DNA from: an uncultured Pelagibacteraceae bacterium
GTDB lineage: Bacteria; Pseudomonadota; Alphaproteobacteria; Pelagibacterales; Pelagibacteraceae
Direction: 5' to 3'
DNA: 64,000 nucleotides
NCBI GenBank assembly: GCA_902591695.1
Contig: CACJBQ010000001.1
Coordinates: 1-64,000, forward strand
In this document: piece by piece, positions 54,725-63,361 of the stretch
Numbering within the stretch: position 1 is the stretch's first letter
Layout: each line of letters begins with the position of its first letter
Notes under the pieces: generated by a model
The model's database searches: none
What the model saw: the letters and a program-made list of their open reading frames with translations, nothing else
Told to the model about the DNA's origin: nothing
Position numbers and translations under genes: made by a program

Positions 54725-55114
54725 ATGAATAAAATTATAGTAGAAGTATCGGTAGGTGAGCTTTTAGACAAGATTTCAATCTTAGAAATTAAAAAAGAAA
54801 AAATTAAAGACCCTGAAAAACTAAAATTCATATCGAATGAACATTCGATTCTTAAAAATCAATTAGAAAAAAATGTTAAATCTGACGATAAACTAAATAA
54901 ATTATTTCAAGATTTAAAAGAAATTAATGCCAAGTTGTGGGTAATAGAAGACGATAAAAGAGATTGTGAAAAAAATAAGGACTTTGGTGATAAATTTATA
55001 AAATTATCTAGAGATGTTCATTTTTTAAATGATGATCGAGCAAAAATTAAATTGGAAATGAATAATCACACTGGTTCAAGCATTAAAGAAATTAAAGAAT
55101 ATACTAGCTACTAA
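54725..55114 (+). CDS. DUF6165 family protein
   Basis: 129-residue soluble protein starting IIVEVSVGELLDKISILEIKKEKI, the pattern of the DUF6165 family, then a long helical, heptad-like middle (LNKLFQDLKEINAKLWVIEDD) and RDVHFLNDDRAKIKLEMN. No enzymatic motif is visible. These proteins are often next to LPS glycosyltransferases, as here. Family assignment is by memory of its N-terminal pattern. Confidence 0.7.
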   Translation: MNKIIVEVSVGELLDKISILEIKKEKIKDPEKLKFISNEHSILKNQLEKNVKSDDKLNKLFQDLKEINAKLWVIEDDKRDCEKNKDFGDKFIKLSRDVHFLNDDRAKIKLEMNNHTGSSIKEIKEYTSY

Positions 55115-55892
55115 AAACTTTAGGAAACCAATCATCTCTCATCAAATCTCCTGTTTTTAAATTAATTCCATCAAATGGAGGTGAAGTTGGCCCTCCTCTA
55201 TTAATATATTTTACATCATCTCCTATAAATCTCATCGAAAATGCTCTTCGTGATTTAGAAGAATTGTTTCCTGTTGAACCATGTACAGTTTTAAAGTTAA
55301 ACAAAACAGCATCACCCAAACTTAATTCTGGAATTAAAATATTTTCCTCAAATTCTTCTTCTGAAGGTAAATCCATAAATGAACTTTCATCTTTATACCA
55401 AGATTGGTTATTGGACCATTTTGTCGGTCTAATTAGCTTTGACCATTTGTGAGATCCTAAAATTAATTTCAGATTATTTTTTTGATCAACCTCATCTAAT
55501 GGAATCCAAAAACTTCCGGTATCATTACCATCAACGCAGTAATATGGCATATCTTGATGCCATGGTGTTTCTTTACTGGTACCTGGATCCTTTATAAAAA
55601 TATGATCATGAAAAATTTGGGTAGATTTAGAATTAGTTGCTTCTGCAACTATTTGAGCTCCAGGTGAATTATATAAACAATCCTTAAATTCTTCTATTCT
55701 TTCCCAATTACAATAATCTTCAAAAAATCTTCCATTTTCATCAGTTACATTTTCTCTCCCGTGCTTACTTGGATTATCTAAAACTTTTTGAAATCCTTTT
55801 CTAAGAGGCTCAATCCAATCTTTAAATACATCCTTAATTATTATTACACCATCATTTTGATAATCATTAATTTGTTTCTCTGATAAAAACAT
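55104..55892 (-). CDS. Phytanoyl-CoA dioxygenase (PhyH) family oxygenase
   Basis: 262-residue Fe(II)/2-oxoglutarate-dependent oxygenase. The metal ligands are His112 and Asp114 (PWHQDMPYY) and His204 (KTVHGSTGNN), with Arg215 or Arg216 for 2-oxoglutarate (SSKSRRAFSMRF). SFWIPLDEVDQKNNLKLILGSHKWSK is family-typical. Substrate unknown; marine members include phosphonate and quaternary-amine hydroxylases. It is 2 bases downstream of the ABC permease genes on the same strand, so its substrate may come in through that transporter. Confidence 0.88.
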   Translation of the reverse strand: MFLSEKQINDYQNDGVIIIKDVFKDWIEPLRKGFQKVLDNPSKHGRENVTDENGRFFEDYCNWERIEEFKDCLYNSPGAQIVAEATNSKSTQIFHDHIFIKDPGTSKETPWHQDMPYYCVDGNDTGSFWIPLDEVDQKNNLKLILGSHKWSKLIRPTKWSNNQSWYKDESSFMDLPSEEEFEENILIPELSLGDAVLFNFKTVHGSTGNNSSKSRRAFSMRFIGDDVKYINRGGPTSPPFDGINLKTGDLMRDDWFPKVFSS

Positions 55893-55894
55893 AT

Positions 55895-56572
55895 TTATTG
55901 TTGAAAGCTGTACTTTTTCTCTAAATATTTAATCACATTATGAATGATAAAAGTCATGAACAAATAAATTCCACCAGCAACAATAAACACTTCGATTGGT
56001 TTAAAAGTTGTTGAAATTATATATTTAGCAACACCTGTTAAATCCATCAAGGTTACTGTGCTTGCTAAAGAAGTTCCTTTCATCATCAATATTATTTCAT
56101 TTCCGTAAGCAGGGAGTGATTGTCGAATAGCAATTGGAATTTGAATTTTATAAAAGATTATTTTGTTTGAAATACCTAAGCTCTTTCCAGCTTCAATAAT
56201 ACCTGGTTTTATTGTTTGAAATGCTGATCTTAAAATTTCTGAGGTATATGCGCCAGTATTTAAAGTAAATGCTATTATTGCGCACCAATAAGGTTCTTTT
56301 AAAATTACCCATAGAAATGTTGTTCTTAAATATTCGATTTGTCCTAATCCAAAATAAATTATGAAAATCTGGACCAATAATGGTGTGCCTCTAAATATGT
56401 ATGAATAGCCATAAGCAAATTTACTAATAAATATATTTTTATTTAATCTTAAAATTGCAAAGAAAAGACCTAGGAATAATCCAAAAAATAATGATGCAGA
56501 TAATAATTTTAAAGTAACTATTGTTGCTCCAAGAAGTTTAGGGAAACTAGTTATCATTAAATCTAAATCCAT
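55895..56572 (-). CDS. Polar amino acid ABC transporter permease (HisM-like)
   Basis: 225-residue inner-membrane permease with five membrane segments and the EAA loop IEAGKSLGISNKIIFYKIQIPIAIRQSLPAYGNE, which docks the ATPase. GTPLLVQIFIIYFGLGQIEYLR is typical of the HisM/ArtM/OccM group. It overlaps the other permease gene by one base. The ATPase gene is not next to it. Confidence 0.92.
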   Translation of the reverse strand: MDLDLMITSFPKLLGATIVTLKLLSASLFFGLFLGLFFAILRLNKNIFISKFAYGYSYIFRGTPLLVQIFIIYFGLGQIEYLRTTFLWVILKEPYWCAIIAFTLNTGAYTSEILRSAFQTIKPGIIEAGKSLGISNKIIFYKIQIPIAIRQSLPAYGNEIILMMKGTSLASTVTLMDLTGVAKYIISTTFKPIEVFIVAGGIYLFMTFIIHNVIKYLEKKYSFQQ

Positions 56573-57264
56573 TAGTACCCCCTGCTATACTTAACTTCTA
56601 ATTTGTTAATTAATTTCATACTTACGTAAGTAAGCAAAAGATATAAAACTGCTGCAAATGAATAGAAGAATAATGGATCTCTAGTAGATCCTGCAGCAAT
56701 ATAAGATTGTCTCATTATTTCAACTAAACCTGTAACTGAGATAAGAGAGGTATCTTTTAAAGTTATTTGCCAAACATTACTTAAATTTGGAATAGCTAAT
56801 CTTAACATCTGAGGTAATATTATTTTATAAAATTGCCCAAACTTATTAATTCCAAGTACCTTTGCAGCTTCAAATTGACCTTTGTCTATTGATTGTATTG
56901 CTCCCCGAAATACTTCTGTTGAATAAGCTCCAGAAATAATACCAATAGCCATTGAACCAGTAATAAAGGCGTTAATCTCTATATATTCGTAATAACCAAA
57001 AATTGAAGCTACATACATGATTGCTCCACTTCCACCAAAAAAGAAAAGATATATGACCAGTAGCTCAGGTACTCCACGGATTACTGTTGTATAAAAATTA
57101 CCAACTAAATTTAAAGTTTTATATTTTGAAAGTTTTAAAGGTGTAAAAATTAATGCAAAAAAGAAACCGACCAACATTGCTGTGATCGACACAGCAATTG
57201 TCATTAAGGTTGCGTAAAATAATTCATCACCCCAACCTGTTTTACCAAATGCGAGAAGTTCCAT
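56572..57264 (-). CDS. Polar amino acid ABC transporter permease (HisQ-like)
   Basis: 230-residue partner permease with five membrane segments, TTVIRGVPELLVIYLFFFGG and the EAA loop FEAAKVLGINKFGQFYKIILPQMLRLAIPNLSN. Forms a heterodimer with the downstream permease. It follows the binding-protein gene by 44 bases. Confidence 0.92.
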   Translation of the reverse strand: MELLAFGKTGWGDELFYATLMTIAVSITAMLVGFFFALIFTPLKLSKYKTLNLVGNFYTTVIRGVPELLVIYLFFFGGSGAIMYVASIFGYYEYIEINAFITGSMAIGIISGAYSTEVFRGAIQSIDKGQFEAAKVLGINKFGQFYKIILPQMLRLAIPNLSNVWQITLKDTSLISVTGLVEIMRQSYIAAGSTRDPLFFYSFAAVLYLLLTYVSMKLINKLEVKYSRGY

Positions 57265-57308
57265 ATAGATTGGCGACTATATATTATAGTCGCCAGATCT
57301 GAAATGAA

Positions 57309-58160
57309 TTACATAGAAGCGTCGAAACCAAAGTGCTTAATAGCAAGTTTGCTAATAATTCCTTGTTTTCTAGCTTTGTTAATTGCTTTATTAAAGTCTT
57401 TTAAGATTTTGGCATCTCTTTTTCCAATAGCACTATCGCTAGCTTGTCTAATACCAACGCCTACACCATTACCAAATGCACCACCTGAAAAAGTTGGTCC
57501 AACTAATACTACTGGTTTACCAGATTTGTCTGCATAATCAGTAAATGCTACTGCTGCTGCCAAAGCAACATCACATCTTCCAGATGTTAAATCTAGATTA
57601 ACTTCATCTTGAGTTTTATAAGTTCTTACATTCACACTTCCTACATCACCTGACTCTAAAAAGTTTTGGTGAATTGTACCAGTTTGAGTACAAACAGTTT
57701 TGCCAGCAAGTGCTCCAGTTAATGTTTTAAGGGCTTTCTTAACATCAGATCCACCTAATGATAAATTAATACCTTCTGGTGTATCCATTCCTTCTAAACT
57801 TGAACCTTTCATTACTGCAAGAGAAGCTACTTCGTCAGCATAACCTTGTGAAAAAGTAATTGTCTTTTGTCTTTCAGCAGTAATTGACATTCCAGCCATT
57901 ATTGCATCAAACTTTCTCATTACTAGAGCTGGTATCATACCGTCCCAATCTTGTTCAACGATCGTACACTCATACTTCATAATTGCACAAAGTTCTTGAG
58001 CAAGCTCTACCTCAAAACCAATAAGATTTCCTGAAGCATCCTTTGAATTCCATGGAGGGTAAGCGCCTTCAGTTCCAATTTTTATTTTTTCAGCAGAAAC
58101 ATTTCCAATGATAAATAAAGAAGCAAGAACTGTTAAAATAGTTTTTTTGAATATATTCAT
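57309..58160 (-). CDS. Periplasmic amino-acid-type binding protein (ArgT/HisJ/OccT-like)
   Basis: 283-residue receptor with a signal peptide (1-23, after NVSA). The mature part has KIGTEGAYPPWNSKDASGNLIGFEVELAQELC, DWDGMIPALVMRKFDAIMAGMSITAERQKTITFS and KTVCTQTGT, a pattern of receptors for arginine, ornithine, lysine, histidine or octopine-like ligands. A strong ribosome site (AAAGGAG) precedes the ATG at 58160. Next to the polyamine gene speDE, so a basic amino acid or polyamine precursor is plausible, but the ligand is not proven. Confidence 0.92.
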   Translation of the reverse strand: MNIFKKTILTVLASLFIIGNVSAEKIKIGTEGAYPPWNSKDASGNLIGFEVELAQELCAIMKYECTIVEQDWDGMIPALVMRKFDAIMAGMSITAERQKTITFSQGYADEVASLAVMKGSSLEGMDTPEGINLSLGGSDVKKALKTLTGALAGKTVCTQTGTIHQNFLESGDVGSVNVRTYKTQDEVNLDLTSGRCDVALAAAVAFTDYADKSGKPVVLVGPTFSGGAFGNGVGVGIRQASDSAIGKRDAKILKDFNKAINKARKQGIISKLAIKHFGFDASM

Positions 58161-58219
58161 TATTTTCTCCTTTAATTAAGAAGAATTATTTCACAGTTTT
58201 AAATAAGAAAAAAGAAAAA

Positions 58220-59260
58220 TTAATGATTAATTGATGAAGAAAAATTCCAAGAGCAATCAAAACTAGGTATGTAAACTCTTGATAATTTTGCATTTCCAAA
58301 ATTTTGATTAAAAACATTCTGCCAATTTTCAACCTGTTGTGGTTTTTTGTCTTGGCTTCCCACTTGCGCAGTAATAACTCCTTTAGGTTTCAATATTCTC
58401 ACTAATGAATCCATATTTTTAGAAGCTAAGTCTATACAAAATTGATCATCGTTAAGATCAACAAAAATATGGTCATAAGTGTCATCATCTACTGATTTAA
58501 TGCTTTCAAATGCATCGCCCCATACACATTTAACAGAATTTTTTTCTGTTGCCTTCTTACTAATATCTCCGAGATGCTTATTACAAACATCAACTACTTC
58601 TGGATCCAGTTCGTACCAATCAATAAAATTAAATTTTTTAGAAATACATTCTCTTGCTACACCACCGTCACCGCCTCCAATAATTGCAGCTCTTTCATTA
58701 TCTTCATTTAAATCTAAACCAGAACCTACAAAGGTTGAGCTATATAAATGCTCGTCAGTTGACGCGACTTGTATTTCACCATCTATAAATAAAGATTTTC
58801 CAAACTGTTCTAAATCTAAAATTTCTATGTGTTGACCTACTTTAGATTTAAAATCTTCTAAAACATCATTTACTACGTAAGATTTTTGTAAACCTGGTGA
58901 GCTATAAATATCATGATAAAGAGATTTTGTGTCTCTATTAAATTCTTTTTTAACTATTCTTTTGTGTTCAAACTCCTTCTTAATAATGTCTATTGCAACA
59001 GAGGGATTTATTTTTCCACAAGTAAAGAAATCAAAACTAATAATTCCTTTTTCTGGAAAAGTATGAAAACTAATGTGGCTTTCAGCCAACAAAGCAAGAA
59101 TGGTAAAACCTTGAGGTTCAAATTTATATTTTGATATATTTAAGATTGTTACTTTTGCAGCTTTTGCAATATCGTGAATTACTTTTTCAAATACTGATGG
59201 ATCATACTCTTTAGTAGTTCCAATTATGTCTAGGGTTATATGTTCACCAACTTTTGTCAT
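58220..59260 (-). CDS. SpeD-SpeE fusion: S-adenosylmethionine decarboxylase plus aminopropyltransferase
   Basis: 346-residue two-domain protein for polyamine synthesis. Residues 1-115 are a class 1b SpeD: self-cleavage at Glu60-Ser61 (LLAESHISFHTFPE) to make the pyruvoyl group, with His66 and Cys81 (FDFFTCG) at the usual catalytic spacing. Residues about 125-346 are a spermidine synthase fold: GGGDGG at 195-200, ELDPEVVDV with Glu217, GDAF near 249, and Asp268 in VDLNDDQ as likely catalytic Asp. The YHE of many SpeE enzymes reads YSS (173-175) here. Cleavage would leave SpeE fused to the SpeD alpha chain. Confidence 0.9.
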   Translation of the reverse strand: MTKVGEHITLDIIGTTKEYDPSVFEKVIHDIAKAAKVTILNISKYKFEPQGFTILALLAESHISFHTFPEKGIISFDFFTCGKINPSVAIDIIKKEFEHKRIVKKEFNRDTKSLYHDIYSSPGLQKSYVVNDVLEDFKSKVGQHIEILDLEQFGKSLFIDGEIQVASTDEHLYSSTFVGSGLDLNEDNERAAIIGGGDGGVARECISKKFNFIDWYELDPEVVDVCNKHLGDISKKATEKNSVKCVWGDAFESIKSVDDDTYDHIFVDLNDDQFCIDLASKNMDSLVRILKPKGVITAQVGSQDKKPQQVENWQNVFNQNFGNAKLSRVYIPSFDCSWNFSSSINH

Positions 59261-59345
59261 AATATGCTTGATGAAACCTTAGTAATCAAATTTTTTGCTT
59301 CTTTCAAACAAAAAACTATTATAATACTTCGCTGAGGTTGTAACT

Positions 59346-61379
59346 GTGAAAAACAATTGGTCAAATTTAGAAGCAAAAAAATACATCAAAAAGTATACAA
59401 AACTTGGTCATTCAAAAGATATGGCTTTAAGAGTTTATACAACCAGATTATTAGGAAGAAATAGTGAGCTTGTTCTACATGGAGGTGGAAATACTTCTGT
59501 AAAAACATCAATTAAAGATATTGATGGCAAAAATTACGAGGTGCTCTGTGTTAAAGGTAGTGGTTGGGACATGGCTGAAATAGAGCCAGCTGGTTTACCT
59601 GCTGTAAAATTGAATCCACTTTTAGCTCTTAAAAATAAAAAATATTTAAGTGATGAAGATATGGTTGCATATCAAAAAAGAAACTTAATCGATATTAAGT
59701 CACCTAATCCATCTGTAGAAACTTTTTTACATGCCTTTTTACCTTTCAAATTTGTTGATCACACCCATTCTGATGCAATTATGGATGTAACAAATAGGCC
59801 AAATGGTAAAGATCTTTGTAAAAGAATTTTTGGACCCAAAGTTAGTATAGTACCTTACGTAATGCCTGGATTTGGTTTGGCTCAAAAAATTAATGAAGTA
59901 TATAAGAAAAATCCAAATATTAATTGCTTAATACTTTTAAACCATGGAATATTTACTTTTGATAATGATGCTAAAAGATCTTATGACTTAATGATCAAAT
60001 ATGTTTCAATTGCAGAAAAAACTTTAAGAAAATTAAAAAGAAAAAAAATAAAACAAATCAAAAATTTTAGTACTAAGTTTAAACCTCATGAAATTGCACC
60101 AATTTTAAGAGGTCTATTAACTGAAAATAAAGATCAAAAATTTATACTAAATTTTAGGTCAAACAAAACTTTAGATTATTTTATAAATGGTGAAGAGGTT
60201 AAAAGATATTCTAGTATTGGAACTGCAACTCCTGACCATGTTATTAGAGTCAAGCCTTTTCCATTATTAATTACACCAAAACAAAATTCAACTATTGAAG
60301 ATTTCAAAAAAATAGCTGAGAAAAGTTTCAAAGATTATAGAAAAAAATATGTAAAATATTTCAACACAAACAAAAAAAAAGTTAAAGGTAAAAAAACAAT
60401 GTTAGATACATCACCTAGGGTAATCCTGGTACAAAACGTAGGTTTATTTAGTGTAGGTGATAGTCTTAATGCTTCCAAAATAGCTGGAGATTTGACAGAA
60501 ACTAATGCAAGAGTAATTTCATCAGTAGAGGAAACTACAAAGTATAAATTCATACCTGAAAAAGATTTGTTTGATGTTGAATATTGGTCTCTAGAACAAG
60601 CTAAAATAAAAAAAACTAAAAAAATTCTCCAAGGAAATGTTGTTGTAATAACTGGTGGATTTGGTGCGATTGGTTCAGCCACTTACAAGCTATTTAAAAG
60701 TTATGGTGCAGAAATTGTATTACTTGATTACGATTCTAAAAAAGTTAAAGAAATGCAAAGTAAAATTAAAGATTTATGTTTGCACTGTGATGTAACAAAC
60801 AAAAATAGTGTAAAAAATGCTTTTAAAAAGATTTGTGAACAATTTGGTGGTATAGATATTTTAATATCAAATGCTGGGACAGCAGTTGGTGGATCAATTG
60901 CTGAAGTGAATGATGATATCTTAAGACAAAGCTTTGAAGATAATTTTTTCTCTCATCAAAATTGTGCTTCAGAAACTATTAAAATAATGAAAAAACAAAA
61001 TATTCAAGGATGCTTGTTGTTTAATATTTCGAAACAATCAGTTAATCCTGGAAAAAACTTTGGTCCTTATGGTCTCCCAAAAACAGCTTTATTAAGTTTA
61101 TGTAAGCAATATGCCGTTGATTATGGATCACTTGGCATTAGATCAAATGGAGTTAATGCTGATAGAATTAGGAGTGGTCTTTTAAATGATGGAATGATTA
61201 AATCTCGAGCTAAGGCCAGAGAAGTTTCAACTGATGAATATATGAGAGGAAACTTGCTTTTAAACGAAGTAAAAGCAGAAGATGTTGCAAAAGCTTTTTT
61301 TCATCTAGCTGTATCCAAAAAAACAACCGGAGCAGTATTAACTGTTGATGGTGGAAATATAGCTGCTTCCCTAAGATAA
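59346..61379 (+). CDS. Class II aldolase - short-chain dehydrogenase fusion (RhaD/alcohol dehydrogenase-like)
   Basis: 677-residue two-domain enzyme. Residues 1-410 are a class II (Zn) aldolase: LHGGGNTSVKTS, CVKGSGWDMAEIEPAG, zinc ligands in DHTHSDAI (about 139-141) and LNHGIFTF (about 200). Residues about 428-677 are an SDR: cofactor loop TGGFGAIGSATY (about 435), SNAGTAVGG, active site YGLPK (Tyr about 575, YxxxK) and TVDGGN at the end. Its relatives cleave rhamnulose-1-phosphate to DHAP and lactaldehyde and reduce the aldehyde. No rhamnose genes are here; mtnA and mtnP are, so methylthioribulose-1-phosphate is the better guess. Starts GTG-like; divergent from speDE. Confidence 0.88.
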   Translation: MKNNWSNLEAKKYIKKYTKLGHSKDMALRVYTTRLLGRNSELVLHGGGNTSVKTSIKDIDGKNYEVLCVKGSGWDMAEIEPAGLPAVKLNPLLALKNKKYLSDEDMVAYQKRNLIDIKSPNPSVETFLHAFLPFKFVDHTHSDAIMDVTNRPNGKDLCKRIFGPKVSIVPYVMPGFGLAQKINEVYKKNPNINCLILLNHGIFTFDNDAKRSYDLMIKYVSIAEKTLRKLKRKKIKQIKNFSTKFKPHEIAPILRGLLTENKDQKFILNFRSNKTLDYFINGEEVKRYSSIGTATPDHVIRVKPFPLLITPKQNSTIEDFKKIAEKSFKDYRKKYVKYFNTNKKKVKGKKTMLDTSPRVILVQNVGLFSVGDSLNASKIAGDLTETNARVISSVEETTKYKFIPEKDLFDVEYWSLEQAKIKKTKKILQGNVVVITGGFGAIGSATYKLFKSYGAEIVLLDYDSKKVKEMQSKIKDLCLHCDVTNKNSVKNAFKKICEQFGGIDILISNAGTAVGGSIAEVNDDILRQSFEDNFFSHQNCASETIKIMKKQNIQGCLLFNISKQSVNPGKNFGPYGLPKTALLSLCKQYAVDYGSLGIRSNGVNADRIRSGLLNDGMIKSRAKAREVSTDEYMRGNLLLNEVKAEDVAKAFFHLAVSKKTTGAVLTVDGGNIAASLR

Positions 61380-61380
61380 T

Positions 61381-62451
61381 TTAATTAAATAACTTTTTTA
61401 ATCCTTCAGAAGAAGCCTTGGAAATCCCTTTTTCTGTAATTAAACCTGTAACATATTTTGCAGGTGTAACATCAAATGCTAAGTTCATTGCTTTACTTTT
61501 ATTTGGATATATCAAAACTTTTTTAATTTTATTATTCTCATCAATTCCTTCTACATGAGATAATTCTTCAGAACTTCTTTCTTCAATAGGAATATCTTTT
61601 GCATCTTTGATGTCCCAATCAATTGTTGAACTTGGAAGAGCTACATAAAAAGGAACGTTGTTATCATGTGCAGCTAATGCTTTAAGATAAGTTCCAATTT
61701 TATTGCAAACGTCACCATTGGATAAAGTCCTATCAGTACCTACAATACACATATCAACTTCACCCCTCTGCATTAAAATACCCCCTGTATTATCAGCAAT
61801 AATTGTGTTTGGAATTTCCTCTTCGTTTAATTCGTATGATGTTAAGTTTGCACCTTGATTTCTTGGTCTTGTTTCATCTACCCATACATGAACTGGTATT
61901 CCTTTTTTATGAGCATGGTAAATAGGTGATGTTGCTGTGCCCCAATTAATAGTTGCTAACCAACCTGCATTACAATGTGTTAATATGTTTACTGTATCTT
62001 TCTTTTTATTATAAATTTCCTCAATTATTTTTAATCCATTAATACCAATATTTTCACAAAACTTTTCATCTTCATCACATATTTCTTTTGCTTCATTTAA
62101 AGCAATATTTAATAGTTGATCACTATTAATTCCTTTTAATTTTTTTATCATTCGGTCTACAGCCCACTTTAAATTAATAGCAGTAGGTCTTGATTGAATT
62201 AATTCTTTTGCGCTTTTTTTTATAAATTCTAGATCATTATTTTCTTGAACTGCCAAAGCTAGGCCATAAGCAGCTGTACCACCAATTAGAGGTGCGCCTC
62301 TTACCTCCATTATTTTAATTGCATTTATTGCATCATTTACGGTTTTAAGTTCTTTAATTAAAAATTGGTGAGGAAGTTTTGTTTGATCAATAATCTTAAC
62401 AACATTATTTTCAAACCAGATAGTTCGGTACTCTTTTCCCTCTATTCTCAT
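61381..62451 (-). CDS. mtnA: Methylthioribose-1-phosphate isomerase
   Basis: Converts 5-methylthioribose-1-phosphate to the ribulose form in MTA salvage. The 356-residue protein has RGAP at 51-54, catalytic Cys160 (LTHCNAGWLAT) and Asp240 (IVGTDRTLSNGD), the same numbers as in the Bacillus enzyme, plus VDETRPRNQGANLTSYEL. It overlaps mtnP by 4 bases and converges on the aldolase-dehydrogenase gene with a 1-base gap. No mtnB, mtnC, mtnD or mtnK is in the window. Confidence 0.96.
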   Translation of the reverse strand: MRIEGKEYRTIWFENNVVKIIDQTKLPHQFLIKELKTVNDAINAIKIMEVRGAPLIGGTAAYGLALAVQENNDLEFIKKSAKELIQSRPTAINLKWAVDRMIKKLKGINSDQLLNIALNEAKEICDEDEKFCENIGINGLKIIEEIYNKKKDTVNILTHCNAGWLATINWGTATSPIYHAHKKGIPVHVWVDETRPRNQGANLTSYELNEEEIPNTIIADNTGGILMQRGEVDMCIVGTDRTLSNGDVCNKIGTYLKALAAHDNNVPFYVALPSSTIDWDIKDAKDIPIEERSSEELSHVEGIDENNKIKKVLIYPNKSKAMNLAFDVTPAKYVTGLITEKGISKASSEGLKKLFN

Positions 62452-63320
62452 TTATTTAAAACTCTACCAGCTACAGTTTTTAATTTATCTATAGTCTTTT
62501 TTGTTCTTTTTTCTGGAGCAGTAATAATTGCTACATCTAAACAATTATTTGTGGGATCATTTGGATCAATATGATTTTCAAAATTTTCAATCAAATTTTT
62601 AATCATAATTTTTGCTTTTTCAGCATTTCCTAATAATACTTTAATTACTTGCTGAACATCAACGTTTTCATGGTCAGGGTGCCAACAATCAAAATCCGTA
62701 ACCATAGAAACAGATGCATATCGAATTTCAGCTTCTCTTGCGAGTTTTGCTTCTGGCATATTGGTCATTCCAATTACATCTGCTTTCCAAGATCTATATA
62801 AATTAGATTCTGCCAATGTAGAAAATTGTGGACCTTCCATAACAACATAGGTTCCATTTCTTTGATAGTCTATATCTGATGTTTTAATTGCCTCTTCGCA
62901 TGCATTCATTAAACCATTTGAGGTTGGATGAGCCATTGATACATGAGCAACAATCTCATCATCAAAAAAAGTTTTATTTCTTGCAAAAGTTCTATCTATA
63001 AATTGATCTACAATTACAAATTTTCCTGGAGGAAGATCTTCTTTTAAAGAACCAACAGCTGAAACTGAAACAATGTCACTTACACCTAATTGTTTGAGAG
63101 CATCTATATTCGCTCTAAAATTTATGTTTGAGGGAGAAACAAAATGTCCCCTTCCGTGTCTTGGTAAAAAATAAACTTCCTTGCCATTATATTTGGTTTT
63201 TAAAATCTGATCAGATGGTTTTCCCCAAGGAGTTTCTAGATCAAGTAATTCTCTATCTTTAAATTCCTCAACATCATAAAGGCCACTACCACCAATTATT
63301 CCTAATTTATTAGTTGTCAT
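62448..63320 (-). CDS. mtnP: 5'-methylthioadenosine phosphorylase
   Basis: Phosphorolyses MTA to adenine and methylthioribose-1-phosphate. The 290-residue protein has GGSGLY at 10-15, FLPRHGRGHFVSPSNINFRANI, YVVMEGPQFSTLAES and the substrate-site segment GMTNMPEAKLAREAE, all MTA/PNP family II. TDFDCWHPDHE supports MTA over inosine. It starts the mtnP-mtnA operon and is divergent from apt, which would recycle its adenine product. Confidence 0.96.
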   Translation of the reverse strand: MTTNKLGIIGGSGLYDVEEFKDRELLDLETPWGKPSDQILKTKYNGKEVYFLPRHGRGHFVSPSNINFRANIDALKQLGVSDIVSVSAVGSLKEDLPPGKFVIVDQFIDRTFARNKTFFDDEIVAHVSMAHPTSNGLMNACEEAIKTSDIDYQRNGTYVVMEGPQFSTLAESNLYRSWKADVIGMTNMPEAKLAREAEIRYASVSMVTDFDCWHPDHENVDVQQVIKVLLGNAEKAKIMIKNLIENFENHIDPNDPTNNCLDVAIITAPEKRTKKTIDKLKTVAGRVLNK

Positions 63321-63361
63321 AATTAAAAATTTATTTATTTATACTTCTATATTGAGTAATT

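Noticed and set aside
59346-61379. N-terminal domain as MtnB-type methylthioribulose-phosphate dehydratase
   Set aside because: MtnB shares the class II aldolase fold but is about 200 residues and works with MtnC/MtnD, none of which is here; the roughly 400-residue domain with a fused SDR fits the RhaD-like bifunctional aldolases better.
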